64,000 nucleotides of DNA from Burkholderia pseudomultivorans (GCF_902499075.1 NZ_CABVPP010000005.1:124001-188000); one strand, 5' to 3'. Positions 18,089 to 27,678 are shown, counted from the stretch's first letter. Numbers and translations: made by a program. Notes: generated from the sequence alone by a model not told the origin.

Positions 18089-18874
18089 ATGAAACGGATC
18101 GCAACGCTTCTCGTCACCGCGCTCGCATGCGCGCCGCTCGTGTCGTTCGCACAGGATCCGTCGACGATCCGCTGGGGCATCGATCCCACCTATCCGCCGT
18201 TCGAGGCGAAGCAGCCGGACGGCTCGCTGACCGGCTTCGACATCGACCTGCGCAACGCGATCTGCGAGCAGCTGCGCGCGAAATGCGTATGGGTCGAGCA
18301 GAACTTCGACGGGATGATCCCGGCGCTGCGCGCGCGCAAGTTCGACGTGATCATGTCCGCGATGACGGCCACCGACGAGCGGCTCAAGCAGATCGACTTC
18401 TCGAACAAGCTGTACGCGTCGCCGGCCGCGCTCGTCGCGCCGGCCGGCTCGAAGCTGCAGTCGACCGCGGCGTCGCTCGCCGGCAAGCGCGTCGGCATCA
18501 TCCAGGGCACCACGCAGGACATGTACGCGAAGGCCGAGTGGGCGCCGAAGGGCGTCACGATCGTGTCGTACCAGAACCAGGATCAGGTCTACCAGGACCT
18601 CGTCAACGGCCGCCTCGACGCGACGTTCCAGGACAAGACGCAGGCCGGCTATTCGTTTCTGAAGACCGAGCGCGGCAAGCACTTCGCGTTCGCCGGCGAC
18701 GACATTACCGATGCGCGCATCACCGGCTTCGGCGTTGCGATGGGGCTGCGCAAGGGCGATACCGCGATGAAGAACCGGCTGAACGACGCGATCGCCGCGA
18801 TCCGCGCGAACGGCACGTACCAGAAGATCGCCGCGAAGTACTTCGACTTCGATATCTACGGCGCGAAGCAGTGA
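18089..18874 (+). CDS. Periplasmic amino-acid ABC transporter substrate-binding protein
   Basis: A 261-residue family 3 (ArgT/HisJ-like) binding protein with a signal peptide cleaved after SFA (about residue 21). The signature GFDIDLRNAICEQL, the ligand-contacting segments SAMTATDERLKQIDFSNKLY and VGIIQGTTQDMYAK, and a C-terminal Tyr/Phe-rich end are typical. AAGGA precedes the ATG. The permease and ATPase genes that normally accompany it are absent, so it may serve a transporter elsewhere. The PhyH dioxygenase follows by 53 bases and could share the transcript. Confidence 0.88.
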   Translation: MKRIATLLVTALACAPLVSFAQDPSTIRWGIDPTYPPFEAKQPDGSLTGFDIDLRNAICEQLRAKCVWVEQNFDGMIPALRARKFDVIMSAMTATDERLKQIDFSNKLYASPAALVAPAGSKLQSTAASLAGKRVGIIQGTTQDMYAKAEWAPKGVTIVSYQNQDQVYQDLVNGRLDATFQDKTQAGYSFLKTERGKHFAFAGDDITDARITGFGVAMGLRKGDTAMKNRLNDAIAAIRANGTYQKIAAKYFDFDIYGAKQ

Positions 18875-18927
18875 GCACCGCGCCGCGAACCCGTGATTCC
18901 ACGATCCAACCAACCGACAGGCAAGCC

Positions 18928-19779
18928 ATGACGATGAGCATCCACGACCGTGTCGCGCAAGCCGTGACGCCCGAGCTGATCCACGCGTTCCGCGAAGAAG
19001 GCGCGGTCTGCATCAAGGGCATTTTTTCGCCGGACGAAGTGGCGGCGCTCAGGGCCGGCATCGACGCGAACCTCGCGCAGCCGAGCCCGCGCGCGAAGGT
19101 CGCGAGCCGCCCCGACGATCCGGGCTGGTTCTTCGAGGACTTCTGCAACTGGCAGCACAACGACGCGTATCGCGACTTCATCGTGCGCTCGCCGGCCCCG
19201 TCCGTCGCGGCCGCGCTGATGGGCACCGCGACCGTGCGGCTGCATCACGACCACTTGCTCGTGAAGGAACCCGGCACGCGGCAGCGCACGCCGTGGCATC
19301 AGGACCAGCCCTACTACAACATCGAAGGCGACGACAACGTCAGCATGTGGATCCCCGTCGATCCGGTGCCGCTCGAATCGACGCTCGAATTCATCGCGGG
19401 CTCGCATCGCGGGCCGTGGCTGATGCCGCGCACGTTCATGGACAAGGAGGCGAAATGGTTTCCGGAAGGCAGCCTCGCGGACCTGCCCGACATCGAAGCG
19501 GATCGCGCGGCCTTCCCGATCCGTCACTGGGCGCTCGAACCCGGCGACATGGTGTGCTTCCGGATGCTCACGCTGCATGCGTCGGGCGGCACGCAGAATC
19601 GGCGGCGCGCGTTCTCGATCCGCTTCGTCGGCGACGACATCCGTCACGCGCCGCGCCGCTGGAAGACGTCGCCCGATTTCCCGGGGCTCGCGGACGAACT
19701 GCCCGACGGCGCGCCGCTCGAGCATCCGCTGTTTCCGGTCGTCTGGTCGCGGGGCGCGGGACAGACGCACGCGATCTGA
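18928..19779 (+). CDS. Phytanoyl-CoA dioxygenase (PhyH) family Fe(II)/2-oxoglutarate oxygenase
   Basis: A 283-residue non-haem iron oxygenase. The facial triad is visible as the HxD of TPWHQDQPYYN and the distal His of MLTLHASGGTQN; the Arg after it (RRRAFSIRF) should bind 2-oxoglutarate. It would hydroxylate a small metabolite in the cytosol. Two in-frame ATGs occur (18928, 18934); the first follows GCAAGCC. The adjacent amino-acid binding protein and the HutC-type regulator hint at an amino-acid-like or betaine-like substrate, which is inference. A strong hairpin terminator follows. Confidence 0.87.
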   Translation: MTMSIHDRVAQAVTPELIHAFREEGAVCIKGIFSPDEVAALRAGIDANLAQPSPRAKVASRPDDPGWFFEDFCNWQHNDAYRDFIVRSPAPSVAAALMGTATVRLHHDHLLVKEPGTRQRTPWHQDQPYYNIEGDDNVSMWIPVDPVPLESTLEFIAGSHRGPWLMPRTFMDKEAKWFPEGSLADLPDIEADRAAFPIRHWALEPGDMVCFRMLTLHASGGTQNRRRAFSIRFVGDDIRHAPRRWKTSPDFPGLADELPDGAPLEHPLFPVVWSRGAGQTHAI

Positions 19780-19802
19780 CGTCGGCAGGCTTCGGTATAC
19801 GG

Positions 19803-19840
19803 ACAACGGCCGCTTCATGACGAAGCGGCCGTTGTCTTTT
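19803..19840 (+). terminator. Rho-independent terminator
   Basis: A perfect 14-base stem (ACAACGGCCGCTTC at 19803-19816 and its complement at 19822-19835) with a 5-base loop is followed by CTTTT. It lies 23 bases after the PhyH stop and also faces the convergent HutC-type gene, where it is preceded by A-rich sequence, so it may work both ways. Confidence 0.85.
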
Positions 19841-19876
19841 GCGGCACGGCATGTGACGGCGCGCCGCGCCGGGCGC

Positions 19877-20614
19877 TCAGGTCTGGTGGCGTCCGGCGCC
19901 GGGCTTGAAGCGCGAGCCGAGCCGGTAGCGGTTGCCCGGATGCAGGAAGTGCACGAACGTGACGGGCAGCCCGTTCGTCCAGGTGCGGCGCGTGAGCGTG
20001 AGGCACGGTTCGTCGGCGCGCATGTCGAGCAGCCGCGCCTGCTCGACGGTCGGCAGCGACGCGTCGACGACGTGCTCGATCTCCAGTTCGTAGTGCGACA
20101 CGTTGTTGAACAGGTATTCGGACGGCGGCTCGGTCAGGAAATCCTGGTCGATGAAATCCGGCGCGGCGGCCGGGTTCACGTAGCGATCCTCGAGCTGGAT
20201 CGGGCGGCCGTTTTCCTCGTGCACGCAGACGACGTGGAACACCGGCGTATTGACCGGCAGGCCGAACGCGGCCGCGACGTCGAACGACGCGGGCTCGCGC
20301 GCATGGCTGAGCACGCGGCAGCGGTATTCGTGGCCGCGCGCGCGGATCTCGTCGCGGATATGCGCGATCATCAGCAGGTTCGACTGCGGCTTCTCCTCGG
20401 CGACGAACGTGCCGACGCCCGCGATGCGCTTCAGCACGCCTTCCTCGGTCAGCTCGCGCAGCGCACGGTTGACCGTCATGCGCGCGACGCCGAATTGCGC
20501 GGCGAGGTCGAGTTCGGACGGGATGCGATCCCCGGGACGCCAGTCGCCCGATTCGGTCTTCTGGCGCACGAGCGTCTTGATCTGCTGAAACGGCGCGGTG
20601 GTCCTGGTGACCAT
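19877..20614 (-). CDS. GntR family regulator, HutC (UTRA domain) subfamily
   Basis: A 245-residue regulator with an N-terminal winged helix (GDWRPGDRIPSELDLAAQFG, VARMTVNRALRELTEEG) and a UTRA ligand-binding domain (about 85-240) with VHEENGRPIQLEDRYVNP. The end, GNRYRLGSRFKPG, closely resembles histidine-utilisation repressors, whose effector is urocanate. No hut catabolic gene is visible, so a related imidazole or another small ligand is possible. Its likely targets are the adjacent leftward or rightward genes. Confidence 0.87.
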   Translation of the reverse strand: MVTRTTAPFQQIKTLVRQKTESGDWRPGDRIPSELDLAAQFGVARMTVNRALRELTEEGVLKRIAGVGTFVAEEKPQSNLLMIAHIRDEIRARGHEYRCRVLSHAREPASFDVAAAFGLPVNTPVFHVVCVHEENGRPIQLEDRYVNPAAAPDFIDQDFLTEPPSEYLFNNVSHYELEIEHVVDASLPTVEQARLLDMRADEPCLTLTRRTWTNGLPVTFVHFLHPGNRYRLGSRFKPGAGRHQT

Positions 20615-20660
20615 CGGGAGGATCCTCGGGGGAAGGGCGACCGAAGGATTCTATCCCGGA

Positions 20661-21425
20661 TCACGCCGCCGGCAGTTCGCGCACGTCGGCGGTCGGCACC
20701 GAGCCGAACGCGTCGCTCAGCGCGTAGCCGACGAGCTGCCGCGCGGCCGCTTCCGGCGTCGCGAGCGCGCCGCTCGCCTTCAGCTGCTCGAACTTCTCGC
20801 GCATCGGGAAGCGGTCGTCGCCGGTTGCGCGGATCGTCGCCTGCATGCCTGTATCCACCACGCCCGGCGCGACGCTGCAGATCCGCAGCGCGCGGTTCGG
20901 GTCGAGCGCGACCGCGCGCGCATGGTGATCGAGCGCGGCCTTGGTCGCGCAGTAGACGCTCCAGCCCGCATACGCATTGCGCGCCGCGCCGCTCGACACG
21001 TGCACGATCCGGCATTCGGTCGGATCGGACGCGACCTGCGCGAGCGCGGCCGACAGCATCAGCGGCGCCGCGACGTTCAGTCCGACCGCGCGCGCGACCG
21101 TGGCCGGGTCCTGCGCATCGAGCGGGCCGATCGGATCGACGATGCCCGCGTTGTTGAAGAGCAGCACGAGCGACGCGCCGTCGACGAAGCGGCGCAGCGT
21201 GTCGCCGGCGAGCCATGTCGCGACGGCCGACGGCTCCGACAGGTCGAGCTCGACTTCGGCAAAGCGGTCGCCGCCCTGCGCGCCGAGCGACGGATGACGG
21301 CGGCGTGATACGCCGAGCACGGCAAGGCCTTCCAGCAGCAGCTGTTCGGCAAGCGATGCACCGAGGCCGCGCGTGTGGCCGGTGACGATCGCGCGCACAT
21401 TCGGTACGGAAGAGGATGAAGTCAT
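20661..21425 (-). CDS. Short-chain dehydrogenase/reductase, benzil/sepiapterin reductase-like
   Basis: A 254-residue SDR that would reduce a ketone with NADPH. The cofactor loop is TGHTRGLG, NNAG is present as LFNNAGIVDPIGP, and the catalytic Ser and YxxxK occur in HVSSGAARNAYAG and VYCATKAAL. AVALDPNRALRICSVAPGVVD follows as usual. The chosen start MTSSSSVPN has no strong ribosome site; a start 27 bases earlier (MPFIRPFTDM) is also possible. It is 46 bases downstream of the HutC-type gene start on the same strand, so it precedes it in transcription. Confidence 0.86.
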   Translation of the reverse strand: MTSSSSVPNVRAIVTGHTRGLGASLAEQLLLEGLAVLGVSRRRHPSLGAQGGDRFAEVELDLSEPSAVATWLAGDTLRRFVDGASLVLLFNNAGIVDPIGPLDAQDPATVARAVGLNVAAPLMLSAALAQVASDPTECRIVHVSSGAARNAYAGWSVYCATKAALDHHARAVALDPNRALRICSVAPGVVDTGMQATIRATGDDRFPMREKFEQLKASGALATPEAAARQLVGYALSDAFGSVPTADVRELPAA

Positions 21426-21767
21426 GTCGGTGAACGGTCGGATGAAAGGCATTGGAGGGCGGTGCGCACGCTCGGGCGGCGTGGCGGGCGGAACGGGCGA
21501 AGCGCGGCGCGGCGCGTGAACACGCGATGCGCTGCGGGCGTCCGGGTGCACGCGTATCGTAGCGCCGGCCTGCGTGCGGCGCAAACGGGCAGCCGCACGA
21601 CGCCGGCGACGCGCCGGACGAAGCGGGCTTGCGGTGGAAGTCCGTGCCGCCGCCGTATCGACCGGCGGCGGGCCGCGCGTCGCAAGCTATCATATGGCTC
21701 GCCCGTCGAGCCGTGCCGGACGGGCCGCGATCCGTTTTCCTTTTTTGCCGCTGCCGCGACGACAACC
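21426..21767. other. Intergenic region between divergent SDR and yceH
   Basis: About 340 bases with promoters for two divergent genes. A T-rich run (21733-21746) lies shortly before the yceH start. I see no other feature. Confidence 0.4.
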
Positions 21768-22478
21768 ATGAACACCACGCCGGACACGCCCACGCCACGC
21801 GCCCTTCGCGAACTGACGCCCCTCGAGGCCCGCATCGTCGGGGTGCTCGTCGAGAAACAGCACACGGTGCCGGACACCTATCCGCTGTCGCTGAACGCGC
21901 TGACCGCGGGCTGCAACCAGAAGACCGCACGCTCGCCGGTGATGAACGTCACCGAGGACGAAGTGACGACCGCGCTCGACGGGCTCAAGCACCTGAGTCT
22001 CGTGATGGAGGGCAGCAGCAGCCGCGTGCCGCGTTTCGAGCACAACATGAACCGCGTGCTCGGCATCCCGAGCCAGGCGATCGCGCTGCTGACGATCCTG
22101 CTGCTGCGCGGCCCGCAGACGGCCGCCGAACTGCGCCTGAACAGCGCGCGCCTGCACGGCTTCGCCGACATCTCGTCGGTCGAGGCGTTCCTCGACGAAC
22201 TCGCGACGCGCGAACCGCCGCTCGTCGTCCGGCTGCCGCGCGCGCCGGGTGCGCGCGAGAACCGCTGGATGCACCTGATGTGCGGCGAAGTGAACGCGAG
22301 CGAATTCGCGGCGGCTGCGGACGCGGGCGGAGCGGACTCCGTCCCGCCTTCCGAATTCGAAGCGTTGAAGGCCGAGCAGAAGCGCCTCGCGGATGAAGTC
22401 GCGCGGCTGAGCGCGCTGGTTCAGCGGATGGCCGCGGAACTCGGGATCGACGTCGACGCGCAGGGCGACGCGTCCTGA
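21768..22478 (+). CDS. yceH: YceH family protein (DUF480)
   Basis: A 236-residue cytosolic protein of the conserved DUF480 family. The N-terminal signature LTPLEARIVGVLVEKQHTVP and TYPLSLNALTAGCNQKTARS is nearly invariant in the family and forms tandem winged-helix domains. A C-terminal coiled-coil stretch (about 200-232, EFEALKAEQKRLADEVARL) is predicted from the heptads. Function is not established for the family; it may bind nucleic acid. Confidence 0.92.
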   Translation: MNTTPDTPTPRALRELTPLEARIVGVLVEKQHTVPDTYPLSLNALTAGCNQKTARSPVMNVTEDEVTTALDGLKHLSLVMEGSSSRVPRFEHNMNRVLGIPSQAIALLTILLLRGPQTAAELRLNSARLHGFADISSVEAFLDELATREPPLVVRLPRAPGARENRWMHLMCGEVNASEFAAAADAGGADSVPPSEFEALKAEQKRLADEVARLSALVQRMAAELGIDVDAQGDAS

Positions 22479-22577
22479 GCGACCGGCCGATGAATTGCGT
22501 CGCCGGCGCGCAGGCATGCGCGTCGCGCGACGCAGCACAGCAGCGCGGCGCAGGCTTGCTTCATCGTCGTGATCGTT

Positions 22578-23132
22578 TCAGCCGAAGCTGATCCGCGTCG
22601 CGCCCGCATCGACGAGCCGGAACAGCAACGCCTCGGCGGCCGTCTCCGGCGCCGAGCCGAAATCCACGTTGACGCGCCACCCCTGGTCGATGCGCGCCGG
22701 CTCCGACAGGTAATGAGCGACGCCGTGCAGCCCGTCTTCGCGCGGCGCGCTGGCGTTGTCGGCGTCGAACCACGCGAAGAACCACGATTTGAACAGATCG
22801 ATCGCCGCGCTTTCGGCGAGACCGTCGACCTCGATCGTCGCCCGGTCCCACGCGAACGGGCTGATCGACACGGTCGCCGCATCGACCTCGAACGAGACCG
22901 GCTCGAATTCCAGCCGTTCGACCGAGTCGACCCTCGCGGGGCGGCCGGCCGCTTCGCCTTCGGTCGGGATGTAGTCGGCCCGGCACGGCAGCGCGAGCGG
23001 CCCTTCGGTGGCGAGCGTGCCGTCGGCCCGCCGGTAGGTCGGTTCGATATGGGCCGGCAACTGCGTCGCCGCTTTCGCGAGCAGGTCGATATAGGGCTGG
23101 CGGATGGCGCGGAACAGTTCGGACAAGGTCAT
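22578..23132 (-). CDS. Conserved hypothetical protein
   Basis: A 184-residue soluble protein without signal peptide or membrane segment. It begins MTLSELFRAIRQPYIDLLAK and is acidic, with alternating beta-strand-like stretches such as FEPVSFEVDAATVSISPFAW and a Trp/Phe-rich core SWFFAWFDAD. The composition and codon use look genuine. I do not recognise a characterised family. It is convergent with yceH and divergent from aroG. Confidence 0.7.
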   Translation of the reverse strand: MTLSELFRAIRQPYIDLLAKAATQLPAHIEPTYRRADGTLATEGPLALPCRADYIPTEGEAAGRPARVDSVERLEFEPVSFEVDAATVSISPFAWDRATIEVDGLAESAAIDLFKSWFFAWFDADNASAPREDGLHGVAHYLSEPARIDQGWRVNVDFGSAPETAAEALLFRLVDAGATRISFG

Positions 23133-23383
23133 CGTGGCGTATCGGTTCGGGCAGGGAGGGAGCGGTCGGTCGATTGCTGGCAGCGCCGCGCGCGGGCCGG
23201 CACCCGAGCGGCGCGCGTCGAAAGACGAGGCCGCTCCGATACCGGGTCAGTCACGATCGTAATGACCGTCGGCCGTGCGCGAACAGTCGGCCGAACGGCC
23301 GGCCCGCGCATGATCGCTGCCGTCGCGGCCGGGTGCCATAATCGAGCCTGCCTAACATTCCAGACGTCCCCCGGAGAATCACC

Positions 23384-24514
23384 ATGCAGAACCTCGACAA
23401 TCCTTCACGCGATCGCGAGGTCGGCGTCGCCGACGCGACGCAGGACTCGACGCGCATCGACGACGTCCGCATCGGCGCGGTGCGCCCGTTGATCTCGCCG
23501 GCGCTGCTGCAGGACGAGCTGCCCGTGCCGGCCGTCACGCAAACGCTCGTCGAGGACACCCGCAAGGCGATCGGCGACATCCTGCACGGCCGCGACGACC
23601 GGCTGCTGATCGTTGTCGGTCCGTGCTCGATCCACGACCACGACCAGGCGCTCGACTACGCGCGCCGGCTGAAGGTCGCCGCCTATGCGCTGAAGGACGA
23701 CCTGCTGATCACGATGCGCGTCTACTTCGAGAAGCCGCGCACGACGGTCGGCTGGAAGGGCTATATCAACGATCCGCGCCTCGACGGCAGCTTCCGGATC
23801 AACGAAGGGCTGCGCGCCGCGCGGCAACTGCTGCTCGACGTCAATGCGCTCGGCCTGCCGGCCGCGACCGAATTCCTCGACCTGCTGAGCCCGCAGTACA
23901 TCGCCGACCTGATCGCGTGGGGGGCGATCGGCGCGCGCACGACCGAAAGCCAGAGCCATCGGCAGCTCGCGTCGGGTCTGAGCTGTCCGATCGGCTTCAA
24001 GAACGGCACGGACGGCGGCGTGCAGGTCGCGTCGGACGCGATCGTCGCCGCGCGCGCCAGCCACGCGTTCATGGGGATGACGAAGATGGGGATGGCCGCG
24101 ATCTTCGAGACGCGCGGCAACGACGATGCGCACGTGATCCTGCGCGGCGGCAAGAACGGTCCGAACTACGATGCCGCGCACGTCGAGGGGAGCTGCGCGG
24201 TGCTGCGCGCGGCCGGCTTGCGCGAACAGGTGATGGTCGACTGCTCGCATGCGAATTCGAACAAGTCGCACGAACGCCAGATCGATGTCGCGCAGGATCT
24301 CGCGCGGCAGTTGTCGCAGGGCGAACACCGGATCGTCGGCGTGATGGTCGAGAGCAATCTCGAGGCCGGCCGGCAGGACCTGAAGCCCGGCGTGCCGCTC
24401 AAGTACGGCGTGTCGATCACCGATGCGTGCCTGAGCTGGACGCAGACCGAACCGGTGCTCGACGTGCTCGCCGAAGCCGTCCGTCATCGGCGCGTGTATT
24501 CGCGCAACGCGTGA
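23384..24514 (+). CDS. aroG: 3-deoxy-7-phosphoheptulonate (DAHP) synthase, class I
   Basis: A 376-residue AroA-I-alpha type enzyme that condenses phosphoenolpyruvate with erythrose 4-phosphate, the first step of the shikimate pathway. Landmarks: VVGPCSIHDHDQAL with the metal-binding Cys, RVYFEKPRTTVGWKG (PEP site), GARTTESQSHRQLASG, and the metal ligands in DCSHANSNK, GVMVESNL and GVSITDAC. Length and the N-terminal extension match feedback-regulated E. coli AroG/F/H. The ATG follows a GGAGA-type site. Which amino acid inhibits it cannot be read from sequence by eye. Confidence 0.95.
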   Translation: MQNLDNPSRDREVGVADATQDSTRIDDVRIGAVRPLISPALLQDELPVPAVTQTLVEDTRKAIGDILHGRDDRLLIVVGPCSIHDHDQALDYARRLKVAAYALKDDLLITMRVYFEKPRTTVGWKGYINDPRLDGSFRINEGLRAARQLLLDVNALGLPAATEFLDLLSPQYIADLIAWGAIGARTTESQSHRQLASGLSCPIGFKNGTDGGVQVASDAIVAARASHAFMGMTKMGMAAIFETRGNDDAHVILRGGKNGPNYDAAHVEGSCAVLRAAGLREQVMVDCSHANSNKSHERQIDVAQDLARQLSQGEHRIVGVMVESNLEAGRQDLKPGVPLKYGVSITDACLSWTQTEPVLDVLAEAVRHRRVYSRNA

Positions 24515-24747
24515 CTGCGGCATCGCGTCCGATGCAGCGTTGCGCCGCTGGCGCTAAGATGGCCCGATGCGACGCGCTGCGGGCCGGTCGACAGGGACTG
24601 CCGCGGCATGCGCATGGGGGGCGGTGCGGCCGTGCCGCCGATCCGTCGGCGCAGTCGGGCAGTGTTGCGGCGGCGCGTAATCGGCCGCCGTCGCGTTGTC
24701 CGGCTTCGCTGCCTGAATCGACAATCATTCAACGGAGTGCAACAAGC

Positions 24748-25176
24748 ATGGCGTTCTACAAGACCATCATCGCAGTGGCCGTTCTGGCATCGAGCGTCGG
24801 CGCGCACGCGCAGATCGCGGGCGCGCAGCCGCTGAGCGTGACCGTCGAGCAATCGCAGGCGCTGCTCGAAGGCTGGAGCGTGAAGAAAAGCGTGCTCGGC
24901 AAGGCGGTCTACAACGACCAGAACCAGAAGGTCGGCACCGTGCGCGACCTGATTGTCGCGCCGGACGGCTCGGTGTCGGCGGCGATCGTGTCGGCGGGCG
25001 GCTTCCTCGGCGTGGCCGCGCACGATGTCGCGGTGCCGATCGCGTCGCTCGACGTGCGCAACGGCAACATCTACCTGCCGGGCGCGACGAAGGACGCGCT
25101 GAAGGCCACGCCTGCATTCCAGTACGCGAAGGTGCCGGCGCCGCCGAAGCCGAAGAAGGCCGACGACAAGCACTGA
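24748..25176 (+). CDS. Secreted PRC-barrel domain protein
   Basis: A 142-residue protein with a signal peptide cleaved after AHA (about residue 21) and a PRC-barrel domain (about 45-125) showing LGKAVYNDQNQKVGTVRDLI and the usual strand pattern. The C-terminal tail is Lys/Pro-rich (PAPPKPKKADDKH). PRC-barrel proteins of this kind are stress-related periplasmic or surface adaptors with no defined activity. A hairpin terminator follows. Confidence 0.85.
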   Translation: MAFYKTIIAVAVLASSVGAHAQIAGAQPLSVTVEQSQALLEGWSVKKSVLGKAVYNDQNQKVGTVRDLIVAPDGSVSAAIVSAGGFLGVAAHDVAVPIASLDVRNGNIYLPGATKDALKATPAFQYAKVPAPPKPKKADDKH

Positions 25177-25195
25177 TCTGCAGCAAACCTGTCGG

Positions 25196-25224
25196 CGCCC
25201 GTCGTGCAATGCGGCGGGCGTTTT
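25196..25224 (+). terminator. Rho-independent terminator after the PRC-barrel gene
   Basis: CGCCCGTCG (25196-25204) pairs with CGGCGGGCG (25212-25220) with one G-U pair, followed by TTTT. It sits 20 bases after the stop codon. Confidence 0.75.
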
Positions 25225-25689
25225 CGTGCAGGATGGCATACTCGCCCGATGACGGCGGTCATGCCGGACTGTTCCGTCTCCCTCCCGTCCATCCTCCCGC
25301 CTCGCAAGCGCCACGCTCCGGCTGACGCCTTCATGCGCGATGCTCGTATGCGGATCCCGTCGATCCGTATTCCGAATCGACAATCCCGCGGCCGCACCGT
25401 ATGACATCCACCGCGCGACGTGCGTTGCGTCCGCGCTGTGTTGCCCGCTCGTCCCGGGCGAAGCACTTGGCGCGACCGCCCGTCGAAGACGCCGGCAACA
25501 CCGGCAACCACGCCCGCCATCCCGCTCGGGGCTCACCCCAATTCCGAATGAATGTGAAAGAAATGTAATATCAATGAAAGAATGATTCGGACTTGTTCTT
25601 CGGACTTGTCCTGTTCCGTGCGCGCCACGACGCGACATGACCGATCCGATCGTTCTCCCCGGTTACCCCGCTCTCAACCGAAACGCTTC
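25225..25689. other. Intergenic region upstream of the alanine symporter
   Basis: About 460 bases. An A/T-rich patch at 25548-25585 (GAAAGAAATGTAATATCAATG) is the likely promoter zone of the symporter. I looked for a glycine riboswitch, which often precedes this transporter type, and did not find its conserved core. Confidence 0.45.
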
Positions 25690-27177
25690 ATGGAACAACT
25701 CGTCGATTCGATCAATGGCGTCATCTGGAGCCCCGCGCTCATCTTCCTCTGCCTTGCCGCCGGGCTGTACTTCTCGCTGCGCACGCGCTTCGCGCAAGTG
25801 CGCCATTTCGTCGAGATGCTGCGCCTGATGCGCGGCAGCAAGGCGTCGGCGGAAGGCGTGTCGTCGTTCCAGGCGCTGGCGATGTCGCTGTCGGGGCGCG
25901 TCGGCACCGGCAACATCGCGGGCGTTGCGACGGCCATCACGTTCGGCGGCCCCGGCGCGATGTTCTGGATGTGGGTCGTCGCGTTTCTCGGCGCCAGCAC
26001 CGCGTTCGTCGAATCGACGCTGTCGCAGATCTACAAGGAGCGGCGCGAAGGGCAGTACCGCGGCGGTCCCGCGTATTACATCGAGAAGGGGCTCGGCGTG
26101 CGCTGGTACGCGGTGGCGTTCGCGATCGCCACGGTGCTCGCGTGCGGGCTGCTGCTGCCCGGCGTGCAGGCGAACGGGATCTCGGTCGCGGTCGAGAACT
26201 CGTTCGGCATCGCGAAGCCCGTCACGGGCGCCGCGCTCGTGCTGCTGCTCGGCCTGATCATCTTCGGCGGCGTGAAGCGGATCGCGCGCGTCGCGGAGAT
26301 CGTCGTGCCGTTCATGGCGCTCGGCTACATCCTGATCGCGTGCGTCGTGATCGCGCTCGATATCGAACGCCTGCCGGGCGTCGTCGCGCTCGTGTTCAAG
26401 AGCGCATTCGGCTTCGAGGCCGGCTTCGGCGCGGTGCTCGGCCTCGCGATCCAGTGGGGCGTGAAGCGCGGCGTCTATTCGAACGAGGCCGGGCAGGGCA
26501 CGGGCCCGCATGCGTCGGCGGCCGCCGAGGTCGGGCACCCGGCGCAGCAGGGGCTCGTGCAGGCGTTCTCCGTCTATGTCGATACCTTGTTCGTCTGTTC
26601 CGCGACGGGCTTCATGATCCTGATCACCGGCGCGTACAACGTGGTCGCGCCGGGCGGCCGCGCGCTGTTCTCGGGCGCGGCCGGCATCGAGGCCGGCCCC
26701 GGCTATACGCAGATGGCGGTCGAATCGGTGCTGCCGGGCTTCGGCGCGGCTTTCGTCGCGATGGCGCTGTTCTTCTTCGCGTTCACGACGATCCTCGCGT
26801 ACTACTACATCGCGGAAACCAACGTCGCATATCTGAGCCGCGCGCGCAGCAGTGCCGCCGGCACCTTCGTGCTGCGCGCGGTGATCCTGCTCGCGACGCT
26901 GTACGGCGCGGTGAAGAGCGCAAGCGTCGCATGGGCGCTCGGCGATATCGGCGTCGGCCTGATGGCGTGGCTGAACATTGTCGCGATCGTGCTGCTGCAG
27001 AAGCCGGCGCTCAACGCGTTGCGCGATTACGAAGCGCAGAAGCGCGCGGGCCGCGAACCGACGTTCGATCCGGCCGCGCTCGGCATCGCGAACGCGACGT
27101 TCTGGGAGAAGCGGGACGCCGTGCGCAATGGCAGCGGCGCAGCGCAGCCGGTCGTGGTGTCGGAGCGGCAGTCGTAG
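25690..27177 (+). CDS. Sodium:alanine/glycine symporter, AGCS family
   Basis: A 495-residue inner-membrane transporter with about 10-11 helices that would import alanine or glycine with Na+. The family signature is clear: SLSGRVGTGNIAGVATAITFGGPGA in the first half and GVKRGVYSNEAGQGTGPHAS in the second. The ATG at 25690 gives a standard N terminus (MEQLVDSINGVIWSP); the frame extends upstream without hydrophobic content. It stands alone between two long intergenic regions. Confidence 0.93.
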   Translation: MEQLVDSINGVIWSPALIFLCLAAGLYFSLRTRFAQVRHFVEMLRLMRGSKASAEGVSSFQALAMSLSGRVGTGNIAGVATAITFGGPGAMFWMWVVAFLGASTAFVESTLSQIYKERREGQYRGGPAYYIEKGLGVRWYAVAFAIATVLACGLLLPGVQANGISVAVENSFGIAKPVTGAALVLLLGLIIFGGVKRIARVAEIVVPFMALGYILIACVVIALDIERLPGVVALVFKSAFGFEAGFGAVLGLAIQWGVKRGVYSNEAGQGTGPHASAAAEVGHPAQQGLVQAFSVYVDTLFVCSATGFMILITGAYNVVAPGGRALFSGAAGIEAGPGYTQMAVESVLPGFGAAFVAMALFFFAFTTILAYYYIAETNVAYLSRARSSAAGTFVLRAVILLATLYGAVKSASVAWALGDIGVGLMAWLNIVAIVLLQKPALNALRDYEAQKRAGREPTFDPAALGIANATFWEKRDAVRNGSGAAQPVVVSERQS

Positions 27178-27678
27178 CAAAGTGCGGGGCCGGCCGTCGA
27201 TCGGCCGGCACGGTGTGCGGCTCGGTCAGGCGGGCAGGCGCATCCGGTCGTCGCTCGCCGCGCCGACGCACCGTTGCCGTCGCTCAGCGCGGCGCAGGCC
27301 TGCCGGACACGGATACCGCGTGACGGACGTGGATCGTCACGCGCGCGGCGGCAGGCCGTTCGCCCTTCCCGCGGCATGGCGTTGCCGGAGCTTCGCATGG
27401 ACGGTCTCAAGCGAGATGCCGATTGCCGCGCAGCCATTTGCCTCGGCCCGGCAAGACTGTCCGGGCACGCCCATATTCCATCAGGAAAACCCTAGGTCCC
27501 ACCCCCAACCAGGCCGTTTTTCGCGCCGTTGCCGCGCGCATGACACACCTCGCGCCGGCATTCCGCATCCCATCCGCCAAGTCACCGCTCTGCCAACACC
27601 GGCACGGCTTCCCGTCGGCTTAGACCATCAGAAAAAGTATGGTGCAGCGCGTCATTCAGCGAGTTTCGCGCCGATCCA
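27178..27678. other. Intergenic region upstream of the cat operon
   Basis: About 500 bases between the symporter and the cat promoter. Frames here are short and Arg-rich. I see no gene, RNA or repeat, apart from the promoter-proximal site described next. Confidence 0.45.

Noticed and set aside
20476-21930. A 484-codon Arg-rich frame on the minus strand overlapping the SDR and yceH genes
   Set aside because: Typical shadow frame of GC-rich coding DNA. The residues are dominated by Arg, Ala and Pro and it overlaps well-supported genes on both strands.
25225-25689. Possible glycine riboswitch before the alanine/glycine symporter
   Set aside because: I could not find the conserved paired-aptamer core in this stretch.
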